Source: an uncultured Clostridia bacterium (lineage in GTDB: Bacteria > Bacillota > Clostridia > Peptostreptococcales > Acidaminobacteraceae). Taken from it: a stretch of 6,477 nt of DNA. Of the stretch, positions 1 to 5,892 are shown piece by piece. The position numbers and the translations under genes are program-made. Numbering within the stretch: position 1 is the stretch's first letter; each line of letters starts with the position of its first letter. Where the stretch lies: positions 1-6,477 of the forward strand of contig CAMFGQ010000080.1 of the NCBI GenBank assembly GCA_945950065.1, written 5' to 3'. The notes under the pieces were generated by a model that did not search any database, was not told where the DNA came from, and worked only from the letters and a program-made list of their open reading frames with translations.

Positions 1-80
1 GTTTCAGCTGGTTTTCCACAAGCTGTCATAACAACGAGCAAAACAAGGATAAGTAATACTGCAATTGATCTTTTTTTCAT
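1..80 (-). CDS. Lipoprotein, N-terminal fragment (cut by window edge)
   Basis: Only the first 26 codons are inside the window; the gene continues past the left edge. They encode a typical lipoprotein signal peptide: a basic start (MKKRS), a hydrophobic core of about 14 residues rich in Leu and Val, then M-T-A-C with Cys21 as the expected lipidation site, followed by a polar stretch (GKPAE). The lipobox is acceptable but carries Met instead of the usual Leu at -3. A GGAGG ribosome binding site (86-90) lies 5 nt before the ATG. The gene begins 29 nt after ecfA ends, with no terminator between, so it is very probably the third gene of the riboswitch-controlled ecfT-ecfA operon. By position it could be a surface binding protein for a corrinoid or cobalt. 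That is inference, since the mature domain is not visible. Confidence 0.8.
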   Translation of the reverse strand, partial: MKKRSIAVLLILVLLVVMTACGKPAE

Positions 81-109
81 AAATTCCTCCATTATGTTTT
101 TTATCTATA

Positions 110-919
110 TCAAAGCTTTCGCTCTAACATCTCGATGCATTTTTTTGCCTCTTCTATGGTGCGTGGCTTTTCTTTTCTTCCTTGAAAAAGGCGTAGTAGA
201 AATGGCTTTTCAAGCTCTACTTCCTCATAGACCCTTTCGTCTTGTAGGACTTCTTCTGCTTTCCCCTGATAGAGAAGTTCTCCTTCTTTCAGAAGGATGA
301 CTTCATCTGCCCAGGCATAACTGAGATCCACATCATGGGTTGAAAAGACCAAGGTCTTTTCTTCCTCTTTCACCCAGTAATCTAAAAGTTCCTTGAAATA
401 AGAAAGTCCCAGACCATCAAGGCCAGAAAAAGGTTCATCACACAAAATCAGTTCTGGTTCCATAATCATCACCCCCGCAGTAGCTACTTTCTTTTTCTGC
501 CCTAAGCTAAGCTGATGGGGAGAACGAGAAAGCAACTCTTCTAGTCCAAATGTTTTACTTACTCTTTCAATCAAGTCCTCTTTTTTCTCTTCAGGATATC
601 CATAGTTATCGAGACCAAATTTAAGATCCGCATAGACCGTTGTCGAGAAAAGCTGATGATCTGGATAGTCAAAGAGGAAGCCTACTTTTCTTCGAATCTC
701 CCTTAGATTCTTTTTTTCTAGGGATAATCCAAGGATATCTATACTACCTTCCTGGGGAAGTAAACTGCCATTAAGATGACTGAGAAGTGTCGTTTTTCCA
801 CTGCCATTGAGACCGAGAATGGCGGTCTTTTTCCCCTTTGAAAGATGAGCACTGATGTTATAAAGACCTATATTTCCGTTGGGGTAGCGATAGGTTAATT
901 GATGAATATTAATTGCCAT
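110..919 (-). CDS. ecfA: ECF-type (CbiO-like) ABC transporter ATP-binding protein
   Basis: This is the cytoplasmic ATPase that powers an energy-coupling-factor importer, 269 aa, typical for the CbiO/EcfA family. All ABC motifs are present: Walker A GLNGSGKT (residues 36-43), Q-loop Gln89 in the DYPDHQLF segment characteristic of EcfA/CbiO, signature LSLGQ (137-141), Walker B ILCDE (158-162), D-loop SGLD (165-168) and switch His195. I chose the ATG at 919, preceded by GGAAGG. An in-frame TTG at 934 would add five residues but has no better ribosome binding site. The start overlaps the end of ecfT by 11 bp, which implies translational coupling. Only one ATPase gene is visible, so it may act as a homodimer as CbiO does, or pair with another EcfA encoded elsewhere. 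The cobalamin riboswitch upstream suggests cobalt or corrinoid uptake; the protein itself does not reveal its substrate. Confidence 0.93.
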   Translation of the reverse strand: MAINIHQLTYRYPNGNIGLYNISAHLSKGKKTAILGLNGSGKTTLLSHLNGSLLPQEGSIDILGLSLEKKNLREIRRKVGFLFDYPDHQLFSTTVYADLKFGLDNYGYPEEKKEDLIERVSKTFGLEELLSRSPHQLSLGQKKKVATAGVMIMEPELILCDEPFSGLDGLGLSYFKELLDYWVKEEEKTLVFSTHDVDLSYAWADEVILLKEGELLYQGKAEEVLQDERVYEEVELEKPFLLRLFQGRKEKPRTIEEAKKCIEMLERKL

Positions 920-1598
920 AGAGCCTTCCTTCAAGATAAATCGTGATGCTTAATAGAACAATGAGAGTGAAAGAGCGCAGTAAAAGCTTTGGCTTTAATA
1001 GAGCTCGTTCTTTGCTTTCGCCTTCAAAGCCTCTACATTTCATTGCTTGAAAGATCCTGTCCCCATGGAGACTGCTTTTTACAAAGAAACCACCAATCCA
1101 TTGACCAAAAACACTGATGCTCGAGAAGCCTTTTCTTTCTTGTATCCCCCTTAAGATGAGCGCCCTTCTTCCCATGCTGACATCCTCATGAATCATGTAG
1201 AAATAGCGATAACAAAGGGCGAGAATACGATTAAAAAACGAAGGAAAACCAAGGTCTAAAAGTTCCTCAATAAGATAATAAGCTCCTCTTTTTTCTACAA
1301 CGGTTCCAAGTATAACCGCAGAGATTAGTACTTTTAACAGAATCATCAGATGAAAGTTCCAGTCCCCAAGACTCCTTGTGAAGAGATAGGAAAGAACCAT
1401 AGGCAAGAGCATAAGCAAAGCAAAAGGAGCCACTGGTCCAAGTAGTTTCATCAGTGCACACTTTTTAAGAGAAATGAAACTGTAAAGAAGAGAAACAAAA
1501 GCGATGGCAAGCAAAAAAGAAAAGCTTTTGACCATAGATACAAAGAATAGAAGGATGATTACATCCACTATCCTATACTGCTTATTTCCCTTCTTCAT
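909..1598 (-). CDS. ecfT: ECF transporter transmembrane coupling protein (EcfT/CbiQ family)
   Basis: This integral membrane protein of 229 aa couples the ATPase to a substrate-binding S component. It has hydrophobic segments at roughly residues 11-44, 54-73, 84-103 and 206-221. A long cytoplasmic region between the last two carries the two short Arg-Gly motifs that contact the ATPases in this family: A-L-I-L-R-G (146-151) and M-K-C-R-G-F (186-191). The start is the ATG at 1598, with GGAGG at 1603-1607, only 4 nt upstream. It is the first gene after the cobalamin riboswitch and is followed, with overlap, by ecfA. In classic cobalt systems cbiM and cbiN precede cbiQ; neither lies between the riboswitch and this gene. 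The S component must therefore be downstream of the window or elsewhere. Family assignment is firm; the cargo (cobalt or corrinoid) is inferred from the riboswitch. Confidence 0.9.
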   Translation of the reverse strand: MKKGNKQYRIVDVIILLFFVSMVKSFSFLLAIAFVSLLYSFISLKKCALMKLLGPVAPFALLMLLPMVLSYLFTRSLGDWNFHLMILLKVLISAVILGTVVEKRGAYYLIEELLDLGFPSFFNRILALCYRYFYMIHEDVSMGRRALILRGIQERKGFSSISVFGQWIGGFFVKSSLHGDRIFQAMKCRGFEGESKERALLKPKLLLRSFTLIVLLSITIYLEGRLYGN

Positions 1599-1610
1599 TC
1601 TTCCTCCAAT

Positions 1611-1633
1611 AAAAAATAGGGGTCTAGCCCCTA
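1611..1633 (-). terminator. Second leader terminator hairpin, next to the ecfT ribosome binding site
   Basis: Read on the minus strand, a perfect 6-bp stem TAGGGG/CCCCTA with a 5-nt loop (CTAGA) is followed at once by six T residues. It ends just before the GGAGG of ecfT. This is the form of an intrinsic terminator in the leader downstream of the cobalamin aptamer, and it is the closer of two such hairpins to the gene. Confidence 0.7.
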
Positions 1634-1665
1634 CCTGCGTTTCGTCGATGCAACAAGCTTTCTCT

Positions 1666-1695
1666 AAAAAATAAAACTCTGGCCAAGCAGAGTTT
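1666..1695 (-). terminator. First leader terminator hairpin of the cobalamin riboswitch
   Basis: On the minus strand an 8-bp stem AAACTCTG/CAGAGTTT with loop CTTGGC is followed by TATTTTTT. It lies about 65 nt after the B12 box, where the expression platform of a transcriptional riboswitch is expected. Its 5' arm overlaps a sequence (CGTAAACT) that is exactly complementary to AGTTTACG just downstream of the aptamer, so an antiterminator could form instead. Confidence 0.75.
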
Positions 1696-1749
1696 ACGCA
1701 TTCTAAGAAATCATCTTCGAAGTCGCAAGTAATTCATGGCTCGTAAACT
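1691..1749 (-). promoter_or_regulatory. Candidate antiterminator pairing of the riboswitch
   Basis: On the minus strand, AGTTTACG (complement of 1742-1749) and CGTAAACT (complement of 1691-1698) are perfect 8-nt complements. The second includes the first five bases of the terminator's 5' arm, so the pairing would exclude full terminator formation. The first begins where the aptamer ends, so ligand-dependent folding could decide which pairing wins. The complementarity is seen; the switching role is inferred. Confidence 0.4.
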
Positions 1750-1754
1750 ACTTA

Positions 1755-1895
1755 CACTAAAGGTATTCTGACTTAAGCCTTAGCAGATCCTCTTACCTTC
1801 CCAGAAAGATTTCCAGTGGTCTTCAAGAGGTCCACGGCTAATACAGCGGCGAGACCGTTTGGGATTCTAACCCAATTCCCTTATTTTTGTTACCT
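1755..1895 (-). ncRNA. Cobalamin (B12) riboswitch aptamer
   Basis: Several conserved elements of the cobalamin aptamer appear in order on the minus strand. GGGAA (1880-1876) is followed by a P4-type stem TTGGG/CCCAA around an AGAAT-containing loop. Next comes the core GGTCTCGCCGCTGTA, near-identical to the usual GGTCCCGCCACTGTA, enclosed by ACGG/CCGT. Then follow CCACTGG and TGGGAAGG in the P6 arm, closed by CCTCTT/AAGAGG. Last is the B12 box AAGTCAGAATACCT (1774-1761), which matches the consensus AGTCAGAATACCTGCC up to ACCT. The aptamer is followed by terminator-type hairpins, so binding of adenosyl- or other cobalamin probably stops transcription before ecfT. The outer borders are approximate because P1 is weak. 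Confidence 0.94.
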
Positions 1896-1968
1896 GTCTA
1901 TCGTAGCAGAGACTAACTTTCTTGTCAATGAGATTCGTTCTCAGTTTGCTGCCTTGATCCCTTTTCAT
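1867..1968 (-). CDS. Possible 33-codon small ORF with strong ribosome binding site
   Basis: An ATG at 1968 is preceded by a full AAGGAGG (1982-1976) with an ideal 7-nt spacer. It opens a 33-codon frame beginning MKRDQGSK that ends with TAG inside the cobalamin aptamer. The peptide is polar and basic and has no recognisable motif. The frame spans the -35/-10 promoter that probably starts the riboswitch transcript, so it would need a separate upstream promoter, and none is clear. It may be a relic of a former gene start or chance; only the ribosome binding site argues for it. Confidence 0.15.
   Translation of the reverse strand: MKRDQGSKLRTNLIDKKVSLCYDRQVTKIRELG
1900..1928 (-). promoter_or_regulatory. 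Sigma-70-type promoter for the riboswitch-ecfT-ecfA operon
   Basis: On the minus strand a perfect -35 TTGACA (1928-1923) is followed by an exact 17-nt spacer and a -10 TACGAT (1905-1900), which also carries an extended -10 TGC. Transcription should start near 1892-1895, that is, right at the 5' edge of the cobalamin aptamer. Confidence 0.8.
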
Positions 1969-2001
1969 CTTCTTTCCTCCTTATATTCAGCCCTTATTCT
2001 C

Positions 2002-2018
2002 TATAATTGTGGTACAAT
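2002..2018 (+). promoter_or_regulatory. Promoter region of the nqr operon (two overlapping -10 candidates)
   Basis: Two -10 elements are visible: a perfect TATAAT at 2002-2007 and TACAAT at 2013-2018 with an extended TGG directly before it. Neither has a convincing -35 at 16-18 nt. Start sites would fall near 2014 or 2025, giving a leader of only 20-31 nt before the nqrB ATG, with AAGGAGG at 2034-2040. The absence of a good -35 suggests reliance on the extended -10 or on an activator. Confidence 0.55.
2006..2018. repeat. Short inverted repeat overlapping the nqr -10 elements
   Basis: ATTGT-GGT-ACAAT is a perfect 5-bp inverted repeat with a 3-nt centre that covers the end of the first -10 and all of the second. 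It could be a repressor operator, but 5-bp arms in AT-rich DNA are also common by chance. Confidence 0.3.
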
Positions 2019-2044
2019 AAGTCCATAAGAAAGAAGGAGGATAT

Positions 2045-2998
2045 ATGGAGTTAAAAAACCATTTCATGAGACAAAAGATGATGACCAAGGTCTTGATCTC
2101 TCTCATACCCCTCTATATTTTTTCTGTCTGGCTCTACGGCCTGCGAGTCTTAACTCTACTTGCTGTAGTCACTCTAGTGGGTGTGCTAGCAGAATTTTGG
2201 GTGATGCGATTGATTCAAGGTGATAAGGTCAAAGTCACTGAGGCTGCACTGGTTACCTGTGCGCTGTATACCTTAACTTTACCCCCTACTGTTCCCTATT
2301 GGATTGCCATCGTAGGAATTTTAGTTGCACTTATTTTAGGAAAAGGGGCATTTGGGGGCTTTGCAAGAAATATCTTTAACCCAGCTCTGGTTGGCCGCTG
2401 TTTCATCTATATTTCATTCCCAGTACAGATGACAGCTGCATGGGCCAAGACCTACACGAGCCTACCTGGTGGATTTCTTCGCTATGGAGTGGATGCTTTA
2501 AGTGAAGCAACTCCCATGATTTTGCAAGAAACACAGGGTGTTTTAACACCCCTGAAGGATCTGTTCCTAGGTACAGTTGGCGGAAGTATTGGTGAGAGCT
2601 CTGCACTGCTTATCCTCATTGCAGCTGCTTATCTGCTCTACACCAAGACAGCTTCCAAAACCATTATGCTTTGGGTTACTTTATCAGGTCTTGCCTTTAG
2701 TAGTGCCTTTTACTATTTAGGCTATTCTACTGCCCCACCGATCTTTAGCATCTTAAGTGGAGGCTTCCTCTTTGCCACAGTCTTTATGGCAACAGACCCC
2801 ATTTCAGCTCCGAGAGACACTCTCTCTCAGGCTCTTTATGGAATCATCATTGGTTTCTCTGCGATCTTCATCCGAACCTTTTCCCTCTTTACAGAAGGAA
2901 TTATGTTCGCTGTACTCATCGGAAACTCTTTTGCGCCTCTCATTGAACGAACGGTTCGTGAAATGAGAGCAAAGAGAGCTGCAGGAGGTGCCAAGTGA
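2045..2998 (+). CDS. nqrB: Na+-translocating NADH:quinone oxidoreductase subunit B (NqrB/RnfD family)
   Basis: This polytopic membrane subunit carries covalently bound FMN and, in characterised Nqr, the quinone-reduction and sodium path. Family hallmarks are FGGFARNIFNPA (103-114), the flavinylation motif D-A-L-S-E-A-T (150-156 region, with Thr155 as the FMN-bearing residue), MATDPISAP (248-256) and G-N-S-F-A-P-L-I (293-300). About ten hydrophobic segments are seen. At 317 aa it is well short of Vibrio NqrB (about 415 aa) and lacks that protein's N-terminal extension, so in size it is closer to RnfD. The name NqrB follows from the operon, which ends with nqrF and lacks rnfB and rnfC. The FMN motif has Glu where Gly is usual before A-T. 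Start at 2045 is supported by AAGGAGG, although with a short spacer. It overlaps nqrC by 4 bp. FMN attachment would need an ApbE transferase, which is not encoded here. Confidence 0.92.
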   Translation: MELKNHFMRQKMMTKVLISLIPLYIFSVWLYGLRVLTLLAVVTLVGVLAEFWVMRLIQGDKVKVTEAALVTCALYTLTLPPTVPYWIAIVGILVALILGKGAFGGFARNIFNPALVGRCFIYISFPVQMTAAWAKTYTSLPGGFLRYGVDALSEATPMILQETQGVLTPLKDLFLGTVGGSIGESSALLILIAAAYLLYTKTASKTIMLWVTLSGLAFSSAFYYLGYSTAPPIFSILSGGFLFATVFMATDPISAPRDTLSQALYGIIIGFSAIFIRTFSLFTEGIMFAVLIGNSFAPLIERTVREMRAKRAAGGAK

Positions 2999-3549
2999 AA
3001 AGAGGTTATCTCTATACAGTAATCTTTATGGCCATCGTATCCATTGTGTTAACAGCCATTCTTGCCATCAGCAATGCTGCTATGCTTCCTACCATTAAAG
3101 ACAATGTCTGGAAAGCTGAACAGCTGGCTCTTTTGGATGCTTTCGGTGTTGTAAGTGATGATCCTGAAGCTTACTTTGATGCCCATGTGAAAGAAAAAGA
3201 CTTTGGTACGGTTAAAGGCTATATGCTAGAAGATGGAGACACAAAAGCCTATGCTCTACCCATTGAAGGACCAGGTTTATGGGGAAGCATCAGTGGCTAT
3301 CTTGCACTGAGCGAGGATTTAAAAACCATCCTTGGCATTACCTTTACCGATCAAAACGAAACACCTGGTCTTGGCGGGCGGATCGATGAACCACAGTTTA
3401 GAGATCAGTTCAGAGGTCTCAACTTTGAACCCCTTCGATACTCTGAAGAGCTCAGCGCCATTACTGGAGCAACACAAACCTCAAGCTCGGTTCTTAGGAT
3501 GATCAATCAGTTCTATGAGACGATCCTACCCACCTTGGAGGTGAACTAA
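2995..3549 (+). CDS. nqrC: Na+-translocating NADH:quinone oxidoreductase subunit C (NqrC/RnfG family)
   Basis: This subunit is anchored by one N-terminal membrane helix (about residues 6-27) with the rest on the outer face, where it carries the second covalent FMN. The FMN-binding domain shows GPGLWG (92-97), NETPGLGGRI (121-130) and the attachment motif I-T-G-A-T-Q-T-S (156-163), with Thr160 as the flavin site. The Asp usually found six residues before that Thr (consensus Dxx(S/T)GAT) is Ser154 here. At 184 aa it is much shorter than Vibrio NqrC (about 257 aa) and in the range of RnfG. The start is GTG, overlapping the nqrB stop as GTGA, with GGAGG at 2984-2988, 6 nt upstream. This tight junction suggests translational coupling. 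It is followed by nqrD with a one-base TAATG overlap. Confidence 0.93.
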   Translation: MKRGYLYTVIFMAIVSIVLTAILAISNAAMLPTIKDNVWKAEQLALLDAFGVVSDDPEAYFDAHVKEKDFGTVKGYMLEDGDTKAYALPIEGPGLWGSISGYLALSEDLKTILGITFTDQNETPGLGGRIDEPQFRDQFRGLNFEPLRYSEELSAITGATQTSSSVLRMINQFYETILPTLEVN

Positions 3550-4160
3550 TGGTTGAATTAAAAGTTATTGCTAAAACCAATGTAACAAAAGAAAACCAGA
3601 TCCTAAGACAAATTTTAGGAATCTGTTCAGCACTGGCTGTTACCAACCTGATGACAAACTCTCTTGTTATGGGTGTTGGTGTAACCTTTGTTACTGCACT
3701 TTCTAGCTTTACGATTTCACTGATCAATCAGCTGATTCCACAGCGAATCCGGATGCTGATTCAGACCTTTGTTATCGCTTTTTACGTGATTCTGGTCCAT
3801 CTGTTTCTACAGACCTTTTTACCAAGTATCTCTAAGCAGCTTGGACCCTATGTTGGACTGATTATTACAAACTGTATCATCATGGGACGTGCCGAAGCCT
3901 TTGCGGCTAAGAACCCTCCTCTACCTGCTTTAGTAGATGGTTTCTTTGCTGGTGTAGGCTATCTGCTTGTTCTACTGGCCATCAGTTTTGTCCGAGAAAT
4001 CCTAGGCTTTGGAACCATTTTTGGCTTTAGCCTTGGACTGAACTTTACACCCTGGACCCTTATGGTTATGCCCCCAGCTGCATTCTTCGTAATCTCCATT
4101 CTCATTTGGATTACCTCAGCTTGGGCCATCAAGGCTGAAGAAAAAGGAAGGAGAGCATAA
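3549..4160 (+). CDS. nqrD: Na+-translocating NADH:quinone oxidoreductase subunit D (NqrD/RnfE family)
   Basis: This six-helix membrane protein of 203 aa is close to the usual 210 aa. NqrD and NqrE are inverted-topology paralogues that together hold a 2Fe-2S cluster inside the membrane, each giving two cysteines. Both are present: Cys26 in LGICSALAVT and Cys109 in IITNCIIMGRAEAFA. The latter is the conserved half-membrane motif of the family. Its role is to pass electrons from NqrF across the membrane toward the FMN of NqrC. The start is the ATG at 3549, sharing one base with the nqrC stop, with GGAGG at 3537-3541, 7 nt upstream. The C-terminus (KAEEKGRRA) is basic and cytoplasmic in type. RnfE is nearly indistinguishable at this level; the Nqr name rests on the neighbouring nqrF. 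Confidence 0.93.
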   Translation: MVELKVIAKTNVTKENQILRQILGICSALAVTNLMTNSLVMGVGVTFVTALSSFTISLINQLIPQRIRMLIQTFVIAFYVILVHLFLQTFLPSISKQLGPYVGLIITNCIIMGRAEAFAAKNPPLPALVDGFFAGVGYLLVLLAISFVREILGFGTIFGFSLGLNFTPWTLMVMPPAAFFVISILIWITSAWAIKAEEKGRRA

Positions 4161-4753
4161 TGGCACCACAAGTATCCCCACTGGTTATCTTTATTGCATC
4201 CATCTTTACCAACAACATGATTTTGGCAAACTTTTTAGGAATGTGTTCCTATTTGGCCATTTCATCGGAGTATAAGACTGCTACAGGTCTTGGTAAAGCT
4301 GTTTCTTTAGTTCTTGTGATCACTGCCATGGTCAACTGGCTTGTCTATCACTATTTCATTGTCCCACTGGGCCTTGAGTATCTGCAGTTTATTGTCTTCA
4401 TCTTAGTCATCGCAGCACTTGTGCAGATCCTTGAGCTATTCATGGATAGATATTTGCCGGATCTCCATGCTAATCTAGGTGTTTTCCTCCCACTGATCAC
4501 AGTAAACTGTGCGATTTTGGGGGCGACACTCTTTATGGTTATCCGTCACTATAACTTCCTCCAATCCTTACTCTTTAGTTTAGGTAGTGGTATAGGATGG
4601 TGGATGGCGATCTGTATGCTAGCTGCTATGCGAGAAAAAATGGGTAAGGCAAAACTTCCTCCAGGTCTTGCAGGACCGGGAATTGCTTTCCTCATTACCG
4701 GCATTATGGCTCTTGCCTTTGTTGGATTCTCCGGCATCTTTGCTGTCCAATAA
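4160..4753 (+). CDS. nqrE: Na+-translocating NADH:quinone oxidoreductase subunit E (NqrE/RnfA family)
   Basis: This six-helix membrane protein of 197 aa is the usual length, and is the partner of NqrD. It supplies the other two ligands of the intramembrane 2Fe-2S cluster: Cys29 in FLGMCSYLA and Cys117 in PLITVNCAILG. The N-terminal S-I-F-T-N-N-M-I-L-A-N-F segment (14-25) and the C-terminal L-A-F-V-G-F-S-G (185-192) are typical of NqrE/RnfA. The start is the ATG at 4160, overlapping the nqrD stop by one base, with AAGGAG at 4148-4153. Sixteen bases separate its stop from nqrF. As for nqrD, RnfA is the alternative name, and context decides. Confidence 0.94.
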   Translation: MAPQVSPLVIFIASIFTNNMILANFLGMCSYLAISSEYKTATGLGKAVSLVLVITAMVNWLVYHYFIVPLGLEYLQFIVFILVIAALVQILELFMDRYLPDLHANLGVFLPLITVNCAILGATLFMVIRHYNFLQSLLFSLGSGIGWWMAICMLAAMREKMGKAKLPPGLAGPGIAFLITGIMALAFVGFSGIFAVQ

Positions 4754-4769
4754 GGGGGGAGATGAAAGA

Positions 4770-5882
4770 ATGTTTTCAATGCAAACACTACAAACCGTAT
4801 TTAGCATTACTGGCATTTCTGTTATTCTGACCCTTATCATCTCTCTAGCAGAAAAGAAACTCAATGACTATGGAATCGTCAAGATCTCCATTAATGAAGG
4901 ATCTAGGGAATTTGAAGTAGAAGGCGGACAAACCCTTCTTGGTACCTTGGCAGAAAACAAAATCTTTATCCCTTCTGCCTGTGGTGGTAAAGCAACCTGT
5001 GGACTTTGTAAGCTACAAATCCACTCCGGTGCGGGCCCACTACTCCCTACTGAGGAGCCCTACCTTACTCCCCAAGAGAGAGAAAATGATTTCCGCTTGG
5101 CTTGCCAGGTCAAGGTAAAAGGAGATATGGTTCTCGAGATTCCAGAAGAACTCTTTAACATCAAAGAGTTCATCGCCTCAGTGGAAGTTCTCGATGACCT
5201 CACCCATGACATCAAATTGGTTCGACTTAAACTTCCTGAAGGAGAAGAAGTGAAGTTCAAAGCTGGCCAGTTTATGCAGTTTTACACCAAACCCTACGGC
5301 AAGATCAAAGAGAAAGTATTCCGCGCCTACTCTATTTCCTCCGTACCCAGTGAGCAAGATCATCTGGAATTCTGTATTCGTCAGGTTCCTGATGGTGTCT
5401 GTACTACCTATGTTCACACCGTGCTAGAAGAAGGAGATGACGTAGCTGTATCTGGCCCCTATGGAGATTTCTATTATCGAGGAGATACACCTACGATGAT
5501 TTTGGCAGGTGCAGGAAGTGGACTTGCTCCCCTTCGCTCTCTTATTCTTGATAACATTGAAAAAGGTGTTACTGCCGATATGTACCTTTACTTTGGCGCC
5601 CAGTCACAACGCGATCTTTACTACATGGATCTCTTTCAAGAACTGGAAGAGAAATACGACAACTTCCACTTTATTCCCTGTCTCTCACAGCCTGATCCAA
5701 ACGAACCTTGGGATGGTGAGGTAGGAAGGGTTAATCCTCCTATCCAAAGAGACTTTAAAGATGCCGATGGTTCACAAATTGAAGGTTATCTCTGTGGAAG
5801 CCCTGCATTTCTCGCCTCTGTAAGACAAACCATGGTTGATCTGGGTATCCCCAGCAGTCAAATCTACTACGACGAATTCTAG
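4770..5882 (+). CDS. nqrF: Na+-translocating NADH:quinone oxidoreductase subunit F (NADH-oxidising, 2Fe-2S/FAD)
   Basis: NqrF is the electron-entry subunit: it oxidises NADH at the cytoplasmic face and sends electrons through FAD to a 2Fe-2S centre. The order is the NqrF one: an N-terminal membrane helix (about 7-27), a ferredoxin domain with Cys71, Cys77, Cys80 and Cys112 (C-x5-C-x2-C-x31-C), then a ferredoxin reductase domain. That domain has the FAD motif R-A-Y-S (185-188), GPYGDF (229-234), the nucleotide-binding G-A-G-S-G-L-A-P-L-R-S (247-257) and Y-L-C-G-S-P (340-345). It ends in DEF with a terminal aromatic residue, as in the family. The length is 370 aa against about 408 in Vibrio; the deficit is in loops, not motifs. 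I place the start at 4770 after a G-rich ribosome binding site (4754-4761); an earlier in-frame ATG lies deep inside nqrE and was discounted. This gene separates the operon from Rnf, which uses RnfB and RnfC instead. Confidence 0.96.
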   Translation: MFSMQTLQTVFSITGISVILTLIISLAEKKLNDYGIVKISINEGSREFEVEGGQTLLGTLAENKIFIPSACGGKATCGLCKLQIHSGAGPLLPTEEPYLTPQERENDFRLACQVKVKGDMVLEIPEELFNIKEFIASVEVLDDLTHDIKLVRLKLPEGEEVKFKAGQFMQFYTKPYGKIKEKVFRAYSISSVPSEQDHLEFCIRQVPDGVCTTYVHTVLEEGDDVAVSGPYGDFYYRGDTPTMILAGAGSGLAPLRSLILDNIEKGVTADMYLYFGAQSQRDLYYMDLFQELEEKYDNFHFIPCLSQPDPNEPWDGEVGRVNPPIQRDFKDADGSQIEGYLCGSPAFLASVRQTMVDLGIPSSQIYYDEF

Positions 5883-5892
5883 GAGAGATACA

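Noticed and set aside
94..300. Plus-strand frame opposite the end of ecfA
   Set aside because: Its sequence is explained by the antisense of a well-conserved ABC ATPase; no ribosome binding site.
920..934. TTG start of ecfA five codons upstream
   Set aside because: The ATG at 919 gives the normal family N-terminus and follows GGAAGG directly; the TTG is a weaker codon without a better site.
2006..2018. Rex (NADH/NAD+-sensing) operator before nqrB
   Set aside because: The repeat ATTGT-GGT-ACAAT has some of the TTGT/ACAA feel, but half-site sequence and spacing do not match the known Rex consensus.
1816..2028. 70-codon plus-strand frame opposite the riboswitch
   Set aside because: It lies antisense to conserved aptamer structure, has no ribosome binding site, and its translation resembles no known protein.
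4668..4769. Longer NqrF starting inside nqrE
   Set aside because: The extra 34 residues lie in an alternative frame of nqrE, have no ribosome binding site and do not resemble NqrF; the ATG at 4770 starts directly before the expected membrane helix.
2045..5882. Classical Rnf complex (ferredoxin:NAD+)
   Set aside because: rnfB and rnfC are absent and a clear nqrF with membrane helix, 2Fe-2S and FAD/NADH domains closes the set; gene order is B-C-D-E-F as in Nqr.
5836..5892. Longer start for the 158-aa protein, inside nqrF
   Set aside because: It overlaps coding sequence for the conserved NqrF C-terminus, while the ATG at 5893 has a well-placed AGGAG.
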